Of a stretch of DNA of 64,000 bases, positions 33,559 to 43,593 are shown piece by piece. The notes beneath the pieces are model-generated. The model saw only the letters and a list, made by a program, of their open reading frames with translations. It was not told where the DNA came from and ran no database searches. Each line of letters opens with the position of its first letter. Position 1 is the stretch's first letter. This DNA is from an uncultured Alistipes sp. (GTDB lineage Bacteria > Bacteroidota > Bacteroidia > Bacteroidales > Rikenellaceae), in NCBI RefSeq assembly GCF_902388705.1, contig NZ_CABMQJ010000002.1:62001-126000 (forward strand), read 5' to 3'. A program made the position numbers and the translations under genes.

Positions 33559-33643
33559 GTTTGTTCGTTTTCGTGTCTACAGTTGCATCGTTTCCGATTT
33601 TCCACACGGCAAAATTACGTCGCGGAATTCTACGGGCTGGTAT

Positions 33644-33736
33644 CCGGATTACGGATAAAAATACCCGGATTACGGTTTTGCGAACAAAACCGAAACGGCT
33701 GTACGACAACCGGCTACCCGGATTACGGATAAAATT
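33644..33736. repeat. Three direct repeats, candidate AraC operator
   Basis: CCGGATTACGG occurs at 33644-33654, 33665-33675 and 33719-33729. Two copies continue into ATAAAA. They lie between the divergent hydrolase and AraC genes, where an AraC regulator would bind. A TATCTTTG box for the AraC gene lies at 33790-33797. Confidence 0.55.
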
Positions 33737-33820
33737 ACCCCGATTCCTGTTTCGCACCGTAAACGTGCAGCAGGAGCGTGAAAAAGCACTATCTTTGCTC
33801 TTGGAAAAACAAAAAACACC

Positions 33821-34714
33821 ATGGACGGAATCCTGACAATAGACACCATCGACCAATACAACAAACTCTTCGGGTTCGAAACCCGTCATCCGCTGGTCGG
33901 CATCGTCAGCTTCGATACGGCCGAAAGCCAGGGCAGCTACCGGATGACGATGGGATTCTACTCGGTGTTCCTCAAGGAAACACAGGGGTGCAAAATCAAT
34001 TACGGCAAGACGAATTACGATTTCGACGACCAGACGGTGGTTTGCATCGCACCTGGCCAGACCGTCGGCTATACCGATATGGAGGGGATTCCCAAGAAAT
34101 CGGTCGGACTGCTGTTCCATCCCGATTTCATCCGCGGCACGTCGCTGGGACAGAAAATCAAGAAATATACGTTTTTCTCCTATGAGGCCAACGAGGCCCT
34201 GCACCTCTCGGAAGAGGAGCGGGAGATTATCCTCGACTGCCTGAAAAAGATCGGCATGGAGTTGCGGCATGCCATCGACAAACACTCGAAAGGGCTTATC
34301 GCAACCAATATCGAACTGTTGTTGGACTATTGCATGCGCTTTTACGAACGCCAGTTCGTCACGCGCGAAGATATGAACCTCGATACGCTGGCCCGCTTCG
34401 AACAGTTGCTGGACAACTATCTCTCGAGCGGCATCGCAGCCAAAGAAGGATTGCCGTCCGTACGTTATTTCGCCGACAAGATATACCTTTCGCCCAACTA
34501 TTTCGGCGACCTCGTGAAAAAGGAAACCGGCAAGTCGGCACAGGAGTATATCCAGTTAAAAATGATCGACACGGCCAAAGAGGGGCTCCTCGACCCGCAC
34601 AAGACGATAGGGCAGGTGGCCTACGACCTGGGGTTTCAGTACCCGCAGCATTTCGTCCGTTTTTTCAAACGGCAGGTCGGCATCACCCCCCGGGAGTACA
34701 GGCAGCAAAACTGA
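33821..34714 (+). CDS. AraC-family transcriptional regulator
   Basis: This 297-residue regulator has an N-terminal cupin-like sensing domain (MTMGFYSVFLKETQGCKINY, IAPGQTVGYTDMEG) and a C-terminal double helix-turn-helix (VRYFADKIYLSPNYFGDLVK, then IGQVAYDLGFQYPQHFVRFF). It ends GITPREYRQQN. It probably controls the divergent hydrolase-SDR pair. The effector is unknown. The promoter box is 23 bases before the ATG. Confidence 0.9.
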   Translation: MDGILTIDTIDQYNKLFGFETRHPLVGIVSFDTAESQGSYRMTMGFYSVFLKETQGCKINYGKTNYDFDDQTVVCIAPGQTVGYTDMEGIPKKSVGLLFHPDFIRGTSLGQKIKKYTFFSYEANEALHLSEEEREIILDCLKKIGMELRHAIDKHSKGLIATNIELLLDYCMRFYERQFVTREDMNLDTLARFEQLLDNYLSSGIAAKEGLPSVRYFADKIYLSPNYFGDLVKKETGKSAQEYIQLKMIDTAKEGLLDPHKTIGQVAYDLGFQYPQHFVRFFKRQVGITPREYRQQN

Positions 34715-34771
34715 CAACCGACTTGCGGACTTTCGGGCGGCACAGCCGCCCGAAAGTTCCGGCGCACCCGT

Positions 34772-35998
34772 TTACATTTTGGCTCGTGGTTTCAGGAACC
34801 TATCAACAAGGTATTTCCGCACCGGTATATCATAGAACTTCAAACATATCCAGGCCAGCGCGATACTGCCGAAGACGACTCCTGCAGCCCCGGGCAACGA
34901 CTCCCCGAACGTAAGGTTGTCATTCTTCACCCAGGCGTAATACAGGTATATGAAAGGGTAGTGCACCATGTACAGGGGATAGGAAATATCCCCCAGGAAT
35001 TTGCAGACCCGCGTCGTATACCTGTCGGTAGTTTTCCCGGAAGCCCCGAGATAGACCAGAAGCGGGAAAAACACGGCGAAGCACACCGTATCGTACACCC
35101 CGTTCAGCCACATATGCTCCGCTCCGCCCAGGCGCGGTACGGCCAGCAGGGCGACGATAGCCAGACTGCATATCCAGAATGCGCCCCGCACGCCGGCCGG
35201 TTTGAAAATACGCGTAAGGAGCAATCCGGCCGAGAAAGAGAACATCAACCGCAGAAATCCCCCGGTAAATTCAATTCCCGTCAGGGAAAATCCGGCGCAT
35301 ATATCGCCGTACGGGCCCGCTATGGCATATGCCGCCAGGCCGCACCCGGCAATGAAAACCAGCGCGGCGAGGGCCTTGGTCGGGAGCTTGCGGATAAACA
35401 GGGCGTAGAGGATATTGCCGATATACTCGAAAAACAACGACCAGCTCGGGCCGTTCAGAGGATACATCTCGCCCAGGCCCCGCACCTCGGTTCCGGGAGT
35501 GGCCGGAATCAGCAGCGCATTCAGGAACGTGGCGAAAATCAGCGACAGGACGGTAACTTTGGACACGTCCCATACCGGACAGCCCTGGAAATAGAACATG
35601 ACTGCCCCGATGAGGGCCCCCATCACGACCATCGGATGCAGTCGGATGATCCGGCGCTTGATGAAATCTTTGGTTTTCATCGTTCCCCAACGGTCGTCAT
35701 ACGCATAGCCGACGACGAATCCCGACAGGATGAAGAAAAAATCGACGGCCAGATAGCCGTGATTGATAATCTGATCCAAATGACTGGTCGCATAAGCTTC
35801 GAACAGGTGGAAACATACGACCGTGATGGCGGCCACGCCACGCAATCCGTCGAGTATGCCGTAATGGGGTTTGGTATCTGCAAACGCAGCCAGGGAGATT
35901 TGTTCTTTCAACGCAGAAAAATTTAATCGTGAAAATCCGTTTTTCAAAGAAGTTGTAAAAATAAGCAATTTATCCGGAATATCGGGAATAATCAGCAT
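34772..35998 (-). CDS. Membrane acyltransferase (OafA/YrhL-like, acyltransferase family 3)
   Basis: This 408-residue integral membrane protein has LDGLRGVAAITVVCFHLFEA with the catalytic His, FFILSGFVVGYAYDDRW and LNGPSWSLFFEYIGNILYAL, the standard acyltransferase-3 motifs. About ten transmembrane helices are visible. It ends VRKYLVDRFLKPRAKM. It would acetylate or acylate a cell-surface polysaccharide or lipid. It is convergent with the AraC gene and otherwise isolated. Confidence 0.9.
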   Translation of the reverse strand: MLIIPDIPDKLLIFTTSLKNGFSRLNFSALKEQISLAAFADTKPHYGILDGLRGVAAITVVCFHLFEAYATSHLDQIINHGYLAVDFFFILSGFVVGYAYDDRWGTMKTKDFIKRRIIRLHPMVVMGALIGAVMFYFQGCPVWDVSKVTVLSLIFATFLNALLIPATPGTEVRGLGEMYPLNGPSWSLFFEYIGNILYALFIRKLPTKALAALVFIAGCGLAAYAIAGPYGDICAGFSLTGIEFTGGFLRLMFSFSAGLLLTRIFKPAGVRGAFWICSLAIVALLAVPRLGGAEHMWLNGVYDTVCFAVFFPLLVYLGASGKTTDRYTTRVCKFLGDISYPLYMVHYPFIYLYYAWVKNDNLTFGESLPGAAGVVFGSIALAWICLKFYDIPVRKYLVDRFLKPRAKM

Positions 35999-36091
35999 AT
36001 TTACACCGCCTTTATTTCCGGCAGGGCAGATTATTCGTCCGGCCGAACCGTCAATTTTTCCAAAGGATGGTGTAAACGGCGAAATAATTGC

Positions 36092-36614
36092 TACCTTTGC
36101 AGCATAAACAACGTGAGTTCATTCTGATCTTTATCTCCTATGCATTCCCCCGGGCTATTTCCGTCCGGCTCTTTCATCGTTGAATCGACCTTTGTAAGCT
36201 TTCTTTGTTTAGACAAATTCCGAGTATGTCCCGGCGGACAGACGAGGGGCGATGTCAAATTTTAACGACAGTACGAAAATTAAAATCATTTTTAATCCGC
36301 AAGCACAGCTTCGCACCTCCTGCGCCACAGGACGGCAGGCGGACAAATCCGGACAAGCCGGCCGCAGTTGCGGCAGGCGAAACGCCGAAACGACGGCAGC
36401 CACGGATACCGCCGCTCACGGGACAGGCATACGGTCACAGGAGGCAGCCACACTGCGACCTACAGGACATGGCAGAAACCGCACCGAATTCATACCCGGC
36501 ACAGCCATTCTGCACACCAGACGGATTCCCACGGTAAAAACATCCACAGAACAGGCAAGCAACAATTCAACTCAACACAATATTATACCAGGCAAAAAAA
36601 CTAAAGCAAATTTA
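36092..36614 (+). promoter_or_regulatory. Promoter and long leader of the cold-shock gene
   Basis: TACCTTTG at 36092-36099 fits a -7 box. About 500 bases then precede the cold-shock ATG. An in-frame ORF from 36252 runs into the gene, but its residues look random and GC-rich, so the stretch is better read as an untranslated leader. Long leaders are common on cold-shock and RNA-binding genes and could fold as temperature sensors. That is inference. Confidence 0.45.
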
Positions 36615-37055
36615 ATGGCAAGATCACAATCATTTGGAAAGAGAGAAAACGAAAAGAAAAAACAGGCCAAGCGCCTCGAAAAACAAAAGCGCAAGGAAGA
36701 CCGCATGACCGGAGGTACGACTTCGCTGGACGACATGATCGCGTATGTCGACGAGAACGGAAACATTACCGACATACCGCCCGAAAAGCGGGAGAAAACG
36801 GAAATCGAACTGGAAGACATCGTGATAGCAACCCCCAAAAAAGAAGACATGGAACCCGAGCTGCTGAAAGGCAGGGTGGAGTATTTCAATACGGACAAAG
36901 GTTACGGTTTCATCAAGGACCTGGCCTCTGCGGAGAAATATTTTTTCCACATATCTTCCGCTCCGGAAGGAATCTGCGAGGGTAAAATCGTCAATTTCGA
37001 ACTTGAACGGGGAACGCGCGGCATGAATGCGGTAAGGATTGTATTTGCCCAATAA
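36615..37055 (+). CDS. Cold-shock domain protein with basic N-terminal extension
   Basis: The 146-residue product from ATG 36615 starts MARSQSFGKRENEKKKQAKR, a Lys-rich extension. An acidic linker (IPPEKREKTEIELEDIVIAT) and a cold-shock OB-fold follow, with GRVEYFNTDKGYGFIKDL and EKYFFHISSAPEG. The RNP1-like GYGFI and RNP2-like FFHIS motifs are intact. It probably binds RNA and helps ribosome or mRNA remodelling. It lies 37 bases upstream of an RRM gene, a frequent pairing in Bacteroidales. Confidence 0.88.
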   Translation: MARSQSFGKRENEKKKQAKRLEKQKRKEDRMTGGTTSLDDMIAYVDENGNITDIPPEKREKTEIELEDIVIATPKKEDMEPELLKGRVEYFNTDKGYGFIKDLASAEKYFFHISSAPEGICEGKIVNFELERGTRGMNAVRIVFAQ

Positions 37056-37092
37056 AAAACAACTCCATTTATTCACAATAAAATTAAAAAAA

Positions 37093-37395
37093 ATGAACAT
37101 TTACGTTTCAAACCTGAACTTTCGCACAGAGAACGCAAGTTTACAGGCATTATTCGCAGCATTCGGCGAAGTTTCTTCCGCTAACATCATCAACGACCGC
37201 GAAACCGGCCGTTCGCGCGGATTCGGTTTCGTGGAGATGCCGGACGACACCGCAGGACAGACTGCTATCGATGCGCTCAACAACAGCGAGTTCGAGGGTA
37301 AGGTTATCACCGTCAACGTAGCCCGTCCGAAGACGGAACGCAGCAACGGCGGAGGTTACAGCCGCGGCGGAGGCTACGGCCGGAACCGATACTAA
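37093..37395 (+). CDS. RRM-domain RNA-binding protein
   Basis: The 100-residue protein starts MNIYVSNLNFRTENASLQAL (RNP2: IYVSNL), has RSRGFGFVEM (RNP1) and ends in a Gly/Arg/Tyr-rich tail (GGGYSRGGGYGRNRY). This is the usual small single-RRM protein of Bacteroidetes, thought to act as a global RNA-binding regulator. An A-rich ribosome site region precedes the ATG. A strong terminator follows. Confidence 0.93.
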   Translation: MNIYVSNLNFRTENASLQALFAAFGEVSSANIINDRETGRSRGFGFVEMPDDTAGQTAIDALNNSEFEGKVITVNVARPKTERSNGGGYSRGGGYGRNRY

Positions 37396-37414
37396 ACAGA
37401 TACGCCAACTTACC

Positions 37415-37448
37415 AAAAAGGGATAACGCGTATGCGTTATCCCTTTTT
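37415..37448. terminator. Bidirectional terminator
   Basis: AAAAAGGGATAACGC (37415-37429) and GCGTTATCCCTTTTT (37434-37448) form a perfect stem with a GTAT loop, serving the RRM gene and the converging DUF6259 gene. Confidence 0.9.
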
Positions 37449-37485
37449 GTTCGCGCACGGCAGGGGTGCACGTTATATCCGCAGG

Positions 37486-39525
37486 TTACAAGTCGATGCG
37501 TTTGCACGACGAACCGGCAATTTCAAAAGCCTCGCCAGCACCGGGGAGCGAAACCTTATGCGCCTTTTCATCCATGTTGACCACAAGGCAGACACGTTTT
37601 CCGTCGGGTTTCTGCCATTCGGCAGCCAGCACCAGCGAATCGTCCCCGAAACCGGGAATATTGACAACCGGATTGTCGCCCGACGGGGCGAACTCCCGGA
37701 TAAAAAGACCTCCGTACACCACGTCATGCACCCCGCGGCGGAAATCCATGAGCGTCTTCATGAAGCGCGCCTCCTTTTCGGCCTGCTTCGCCATCAGGGC
37801 CCGGGGGTCAACCCAGCCGATCTGCGAGCCCCACAGCAGGGCTTTGGTCAGCTCGTAGCGGAAGTCGCCCTGCGACATCTTGTCCGGTTCGCTCGGCGTG
37901 TAGGTGAAAGCGCTGGTGACGGCGCGGTCGGAGTAGACCATCGGGAACACCGGCTTTATGACACATGCATTCTCCTCATGCGGGGTGTTTACCACCAACA
38001 GCATGTCGAACAGGTCGATATAGCACTCGGCATTCTCCTCGCTTGTCAGGATTCGCCCTTGTTTCAGGTGGTTGGCGCGAATCTCGCCGATAAGCCTGCG
38101 GTAACCGTCATACCAGAAATCCCCGCCGCCCAGCGGGTGGTTGTGGTTTTCGTTCCAGCACGGCTCGGGCGCAGCGGCTGCAATCTGGTCGATATAAACC
38201 CCGTCCACGCCGATGACAGCCTGCAGGCTGTCCACCAGTCCGATAATCTTCCGGTGCCAGATATCCGTAGAGGGGCACGTAACCGTATTGAGGACTTTGG
38301 AGGTGGGGTAGATCTCCGTATAGAGCGAGCCGTCGGGTTTCCGGCAGGAAGCATCGTACCCGCCATCGCGTTTGTAACTGTCCGCAGCCGGATCCCAAAG
38401 GCGGCCGTTGATATACGGAGTCACGCGCGCACCCATTTTCTGAACAGCCTGCACCATTCCGGCGAAGCGATCCTGCGCGGGCAGGTAATCGGGATAATGA
38501 GTGTCGTAAGGGTAGTGGTGCCAGAAATACCAGTGTACGCCCAAACCCTTGCCGAAGTGCTTGGCGGCGCGTTTCACGGCATCGAACGTATCGTCTTCGA
38601 CAAACTTGGCCCTCACCCATGCATCGGCATCGTAACACCATTGCGGGATATTGCGCGAAGCCAGCGGTTTGCTGCCCCATTCGGTGGTAAAGGTAAACGG
38701 ACGGTACCACCTTACGACGGCATCCTCCCAGCCTTTTTTCGTAAAGCCTACAACCGAAGTCCACGGCAGGCGGAATGTTCCGTCCCCGATCCATCCGGCA
38801 GAGGCGGGAATGTCGTCGCTGAAAACGACCGTTTCGCGCGTACATTGCGCCGAGTATGTTTTGCCGCAGCCCCGGCGATCCTCCGTACCGTAGTAGAACG
38901 CGCCGTCGCCGTTATGTACCAGAATAAACTGCATGGCGGAAGCATGCGAGGGATAGCGGGCCTCGAACGTGGCAATGTCCAGGTTCTTCTCGACGCCCCA
39001 GCCCTCCGTAGTGATGACCTTGCCGTCGGCAGGACGCTCAATCACGACACGGGGAAATTCCAGGTCGGTCACGAGCCATTTGGCCGGCAGGTCGGCCTCC
39101 AGGTTCCATTGCAGCAACTCTCCGTCGTCGGGCAGCGTTACGTACATCCGGACAGGATATTTCACGGAACTGTAATCGAGGGTCAGCGACCAGGTGAAAA
39201 TCAGCGTCTTGGCATCCTCGTCGTCGCGGACTTTCACACCGTCGTAAACAGCATGTTCGGGTTTCAGTTCGGGATTTTCCCCCTGGGTTCCCTTGTATAC
39301 CAGAATCCACGGCGTATCGTTCATACCCGCATCGGCAACCCGGTGCCCGTTCAGGGTCAGTTTTTCGATGTCGAAACTCCCTTTTGCCTTGAACACGGCT
39401 TCCACCGCGGCATTAGACAGCGTATAGCTGTCCCCGGATTCGGTCACAGTCGTTTTTCCACGGGCAAATGCCAGCATGTTCAGCAACAGGAATCCTGTCG
39501 TGAGGATACAGATTTTTTTAATCAT
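37486..39525 (-). CDS. DUF6259 glycoside-hydrolase-like protein
   Basis: This 679-residue exported protein starts MIKKICILTTGFLLLNMLAF. It has a beta-sandwich N-terminal part and a (beta/alpha)8-like domain with VHWYFWHHYPYDTHYPDYLP, VIGVDGVYIDQIAAAAPEPC and ILTSEENAECYIDLFDMLL. The Asp in VDGVYIDQ and the Glu pair in TSEENAE are candidate catalytic acids by position. A beta-sandwich C-terminal domain follows. DUF6259 proteins occur in Bacteroidales PULs and resemble GH101-like enzymes. The substrate is not known. It is divergent from susC, across an 863-bp gap, and is likely part of the same locus. Confidence 0.8.
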   Translation of the reverse strand: MIKKICILTTGFLLLNMLAFARGKTTVTESGDSYTLSNAAVEAVFKAKGSFDIEKLTLNGHRVADAGMNDTPWILVYKGTQGENPELKPEHAVYDGVKVRDDEDAKTLIFTWSLTLDYSSVKYPVRMYVTLPDDGELLQWNLEADLPAKWLVTDLEFPRVVIERPADGKVITTEGWGVEKNLDIATFEARYPSHASAMQFILVHNGDGAFYYGTEDRRGCGKTYSAQCTRETVVFSDDIPASAGWIGDGTFRLPWTSVVGFTKKGWEDAVVRWYRPFTFTTEWGSKPLASRNIPQWCYDADAWVRAKFVEDDTFDAVKRAAKHFGKGLGVHWYFWHHYPYDTHYPDYLPAQDRFAGMVQAVQKMGARVTPYINGRLWDPAADSYKRDGGYDASCRKPDGSLYTEIYPTSKVLNTVTCPSTDIWHRKIIGLVDSLQAVIGVDGVYIDQIAAAAPEPCWNENHNHPLGGGDFWYDGYRRLIGEIRANHLKQGRILTSEENAECYIDLFDMLLVVNTPHEENACVIKPVFPMVYSDRAVTSAFTYTPSEPDKMSQGDFRYELTKALLWGSQIGWVDPRALMAKQAEKEARFMKTLMDFRRGVHDVVYGGLFIREFAPSGDNPVVNIPGFGDDSLVLAAEWQKPDGKRVCLVVNMDEKAHKVSLPGAGEAFEIAGSSCKRIDL

Positions 39526-40198
39526 AGCGTAAAGCGTCTTTTTGTTGAGTGTCCATTTATGTAAGTTTCGGAAGCGGATTCCCCGGCATGTATATACATA
39601 TTTCCGAGGTTATTATATATATAAGGTATAAATTTCACCGGGCCGGGCCTCTGCCCGCATGGCAAAAATAAGCAAAAATATTTTACTTACAAAGTGGTTT
39701 TTAATAAAAAACTTTTCTAATAATCAAAGCCTCCTAAAATACATAAAGCAGCAGTAAATCATGTAGTTTTGCCGACAAACGACTCGCCCGGACAATCACA
39801 ATAGGCTGATTTAACGTAATTTATAGCAAACCCAGATATTACAGCCCGAATAATCCCCTGAAATCGAATAAAATTCGCATAACTTTTTTTTATTTAAGTA
39901 TTTCAGCAGGTACAAGAATCACATCACTCTGTATATCAACATCATACATACAATACCAGAAGCCTTGCGGGGCTCTTCGGCCAATCATTAAAGTAAAAAA
40001 ACTTACCAAAAATACTTTTGATAATAATTTTATTGTTATATTTGTTACTGAATAATGAATACTTTTACCCGAAACGCATACCGAAATTAACGCAACCGGA
40101 AGCGTATAAAGTTATTTATCAGGATATTCGACACCCGCAACTACTATTGTAAATAAACATAACAACCAACTCAACTAATTACCAACACCTATAAAACG
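39526..40198. promoter_or_regulatory. Intergenic region and promoter upstream of the PUL operon
   Basis: This AT-rich gap of about 670 bases separates the DUF6259 gene from the PUL operon. TTTG at 40017-40020 and TATATTTG at 40037-40044 (spacing 16) form a plausible plus-strand promoter, about 155 bases before a small ORF and 345 bases before susC. No ECF sigma, anti-sigma or hybrid two-component gene for this locus lies in the window. Confidence 0.5.
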
Positions 40199-40363
40199 AT
40201 GGATGCCTATGGTAAAACAAAACTGACAGAACCCAAACGTATGACTTCTTGGTACTCGGTTCCCAGGGATCGAAATGCCACAGTTGTTTTGCGACAAGCA
40301 AAAACAAAATTGAACTTGTACGGTAATTTGACGCCGACCGACGCCGGTACCGTACAAATCTAA
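40199..40363 (+). CDS. Candidate small protein upstream of susC (54 aa)
   Basis: An uninterrupted 54-codon ORF begins MDAYGKTKLTEPKRMTSWYS and continues VPRDRNATVVLRQAKTKLNL, ending TPTDAGTVQI. It is clearly richer in GC than the AT-rich leader around it, and the product is basic and hydrophilic with no signal peptide. It lies between the putative promoter and susC, 25 bases before the susC ATG. It may be a regulatory leader peptide or an independent small protein. No family is recognised with certainty. Confidence 0.5.
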   Translation: MDAYGKTKLTEPKRMTSWYSVPRDRNATVVLRQAKTKLNLYGNLTPTDAGTVQI

Positions 40364-40388
40364 ATTAAGTAATTATAAATGAGTAAAT

Positions 40389-43300
40389 ATGAAAATGATT
40401 ATACAAAAGCTCTTTTGTAAAATAATGCTTCGATCGTTTGTGCTGATATTGGGGCTTATTTCGGTTACGGGACTGCATGCGAATCCCGGATTCGAATATT
40501 CCGAAAGTAGCGTAGAAGCGTCCGTATCCGAACAGCAGGGGGGGGGGAAATGTCCAGCTCACCGGCCGGGTATTTGACGAAAACAAAGCCGGCGTGCCGG
40601 GTGCCACGATTCTGGTCAAAGGCAGTACGCGCGGCGTTATTTCAGATGTCGACGGACGTTTCAACATCAGCGTCAAACCGTCCGACGTAATCGAAATCTC
40701 CTACCTGGGTTACGAAACCCAGTCGATTCCGGTAGGTTCGAAAACCGAAGTAATGGTCGACCTCGTCCGGAAAGTCTCCGAGCTGGAGGCCGTGACCGTG
40801 GTCGCATTCGGTAAACAGCGCAAAGAAAGTATCGTCGGCGCTATCAACACCCTCGATGCAAAAGACCTGAACATTTCCACCGGACAGCTCTCTTCGGGCC
40901 TTGCAGGTAAACTCGCGGGTATCGTCGTCATGCAGCGCACGGGCGAGCCCGGCGCAGGTGCCGATTTCTGGATCCGCGGCGTGAATACGTTCGGAGCCAA
41001 CAACAAGCCCCTGGTGCTCGTCGACGGCGTCGAACGCGACATGGACCTCGTCGATCCGGACGATATCGCCACGTTCTCCATCCTCAAAGACGCAACCGCC
41101 ACGGCCCTCTACGGTGTGCGCGGTGCAAACGGCATCGTGCTGATTACCACCAAGCGCGGTTCGGAATCGGCTCCCAAAGTCAATGTCAAGGCAGAGTTCG
41201 GTATGACGCAGCCCGTCAGATTGCCCAAAATGGCCAACACGGAGCAGTGGCTCGATTACTTCGACGAACTGTACCGCGACACGGGACAGGAACCCGCAAT
41301 TTCGGACTATGCCCGCCAGATGTATTTGAGCGGCCGTGATCCCGACCTCTATCCGTCGGTCGACTGGATGAAAGCAATCTACAAGGACATGGCGATGACC
41401 GGCCGTGTCAATGTCAGCGTCACGGGCGGTACCCCGAAAGTACGTTATTACGTGGGCGGTTCATACTATACGGAAGGCGGTATGTTCAACATGTCCGGCA
41501 ACAACAATTACGACGCGCAGATGAACTTCAACAAGTTCAACTTCCGTTCGAACGTCGATATCAACATCACCAAATCGACGGAGCTGGGATTGTCGATTTC
41601 GACCCAGTACACCATGAAAAATACGCCGAGCGACCGCTCCTGGGATACGGATATGAGCCGCCTGTATGCGTATACGCTGCAAATGACTCCTATCGCCACC
41701 CCGACGATCTATTCCGACGGCACTTTGGCCGCTCCGGGAGAAAGCGGCGTGCAGATCAACCCGTACAACATCCTGAACAATTCGGGCTACCAGCGCCGGA
41801 ACAATATCGTGGCCCAGTCGCTGTTGTCGCTGACGCAGGATTTTTCGGAACTTGTTACCGAAGGCCTCAAGGCCAACGTCAAATTCTCGTGGGACGCCCA
41901 GAACGCAAACACCCTGGTTCGCTATAACGACCCCTTTATTTATTACGCGCAAGGCCGTGACGAGGAGGGTAAACTTATTTTCACGGATCCGATCAATCCC
42001 AATGCGACCAACTCCATGGGATACTCCAACCAGAACAACGTAAGCTGGACGACCATCAACTTCGAGGCATCGGCTGTCTACGAGCGTGTTTTCGCCGAAG
42101 ACCACCGCGTCAGCGGCATGTTCCTCTTCACCCTGCGCAGCCGCTCCAACAATATTCCGGCCGGATACGTCTACGCATTCCCGTACCGGAACATGGGTAT
42201 CGCCGGACGTTTTACGTATGCATTCCGGGATAAATACTTCGCCGAGTTCAACTTCGGCTACAACGGTTCGGAGAACTTCGCACCGGGCAAGCGTTTCGGT
42301 TTCTTCCCCTCGTATGCACTGGGCTACATGATCAGCAACGAGAAATTCTGGGAACCCCTGCGCGACAAAATCAATATCCTGAAAATCCGCGGTTCCTACG
42401 GTAAAATCGGTAACGACCAGATCGGCGGCAACCGTCGTTTCGCCTACAACACGACCATGAATACGTCAGCCCCGAGCTTCAACTTCGGCACCTCATTCAA
42501 CGACAGGTCGGACACGGGCGGACATCCGTCGCTGGGTTATGCAACGGGCGATTACGGCAATATGAACGTGGGTTGGGAAGAGGCTACGAAGGCCGACATC
42601 GGACTCGAACTGGGCCTGTTCAACATGATTAAAATCCAGGCCGACTACTTCTACGAAAAGCGCGAGGGCATCTTTATCCAGCGCGAATCCTCGCCGTCGG
42701 TTGTCGGGACGAAAGTACAGCAGTGGGTCAACCTGGGCCGCATGAAGAACCAGGGCTTCGACCTTTCGCTCGAATTCGACCACAACTTCTCGAAAGACCT
42801 CTACGTATCCGCACGCGGTAACTTCACCTACAACCGCAACAAGAAACTCTACGACGACAAACCCGACCAGATCTGGAAATACCAGAACCTCGCAGGTTTC
42901 GCCTACAATCAGCAGTTCGGACTGATTGCCGAAGGGCTGTTCGAGTCGGAAGAGGATATCGCCACCTGGCCTGAACAAAAGTTCGGTACGGAGCTGCGCC
43001 CGGGCGACATCAAATACCGGGACATCAACGGCGACGGCGTAGTCGACACGTACGACCGGGTGGCCATCGGCTACACGACGGTTCCCGAAATCAACTACGG
43101 TTTCGGCGCCAGCATCGGCTGGAAAGGATTCGACGTATCGGTATTCTTCTCGGGCGTTGCCAATGTAACCCGTATCGTCAGCGGAAGCGCCTTCTACGGC
43201 CAATCATCCAACATCATGTACCTCGGCCAGATTTTCGAGGACGTGGCTAAAAATCGTTGGACGCTGGACAACCAGAACCCCAAGGCACCTTATCCCCGCC

Positions 43301-43575
43301 TGACAACCGGTGAAAATACGAACAACAAACAGGCATCGACCTATTGGCAGCGCGACATGAGTTTCCTGCGCCTGAAGAATGCCGAAATCGGCTATACGCT
43401 CCCCCGGAGCCTGACCAAGAAATGGGGCATGTCTACGGTACGCTTCTATGTCCAGGGCGTCAACCTGCTTACCTTCAGCGACTTCAAACTCTGGGATCCC
43501 GAAGTCAATGCCAATTACGGTAACGTTTATCCGCTGGTACGCACCGTAACGCTCGGTGTAAATGTCAATTTCTAA
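40389..43575 (+). CDS. SusC/RagA-family TonB-dependent transporter, frameshifted at a poly-G tract
   Basis: The first frame gives a signal peptide (IIQKLFCKIMLRSFVLILGL) and ends at 40577. The transporter continues in another frame from about 40549 to 43575. Together they make about 1,060 residues. A carboxypeptidase-like beta-sandwich (GRVFDENKAGVPGATILVKG) comes first, then the plug (LSSGLAGKLAGIVVMQRTGE, LVLVDGVERDMDLVDPDDIA, ATALYGVRGANGIVLITTKR), then a 22-strand barrel ending VRTVTLGVNVNF. The frames meet at a run of ten G (40538-40547), and nine would restore the gene. It should import glycan fragments with the SusD partner. As sequenced, it is off. Confidence 0.9.
40538..40547 (+). 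repeat. Poly-G tract (G10) inside susC
   Basis: Ten consecutive G follow CAGCA and precede AAATGTCC. In the signal-peptide frame this gives Gly-Gly-Gly-Lys-Cys and an early stop. With one G fewer it gives Gly-Gly-Gly-Asn-Val-Gln-Leu-Thr-Gly, the normal start of the mature transporter. Confidence 0.9.
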
Positions 43576-43593
43576 TAAAAATACCGGAATACT

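Noticed and set aside
37432..39564. A 710-codon plus-strand ORF covering the DUF6259 gene
   Set aside because: It mirrors the real gene on the other strand. GC-rich codon use leaves few antisense stops, and the translation has no domain features.
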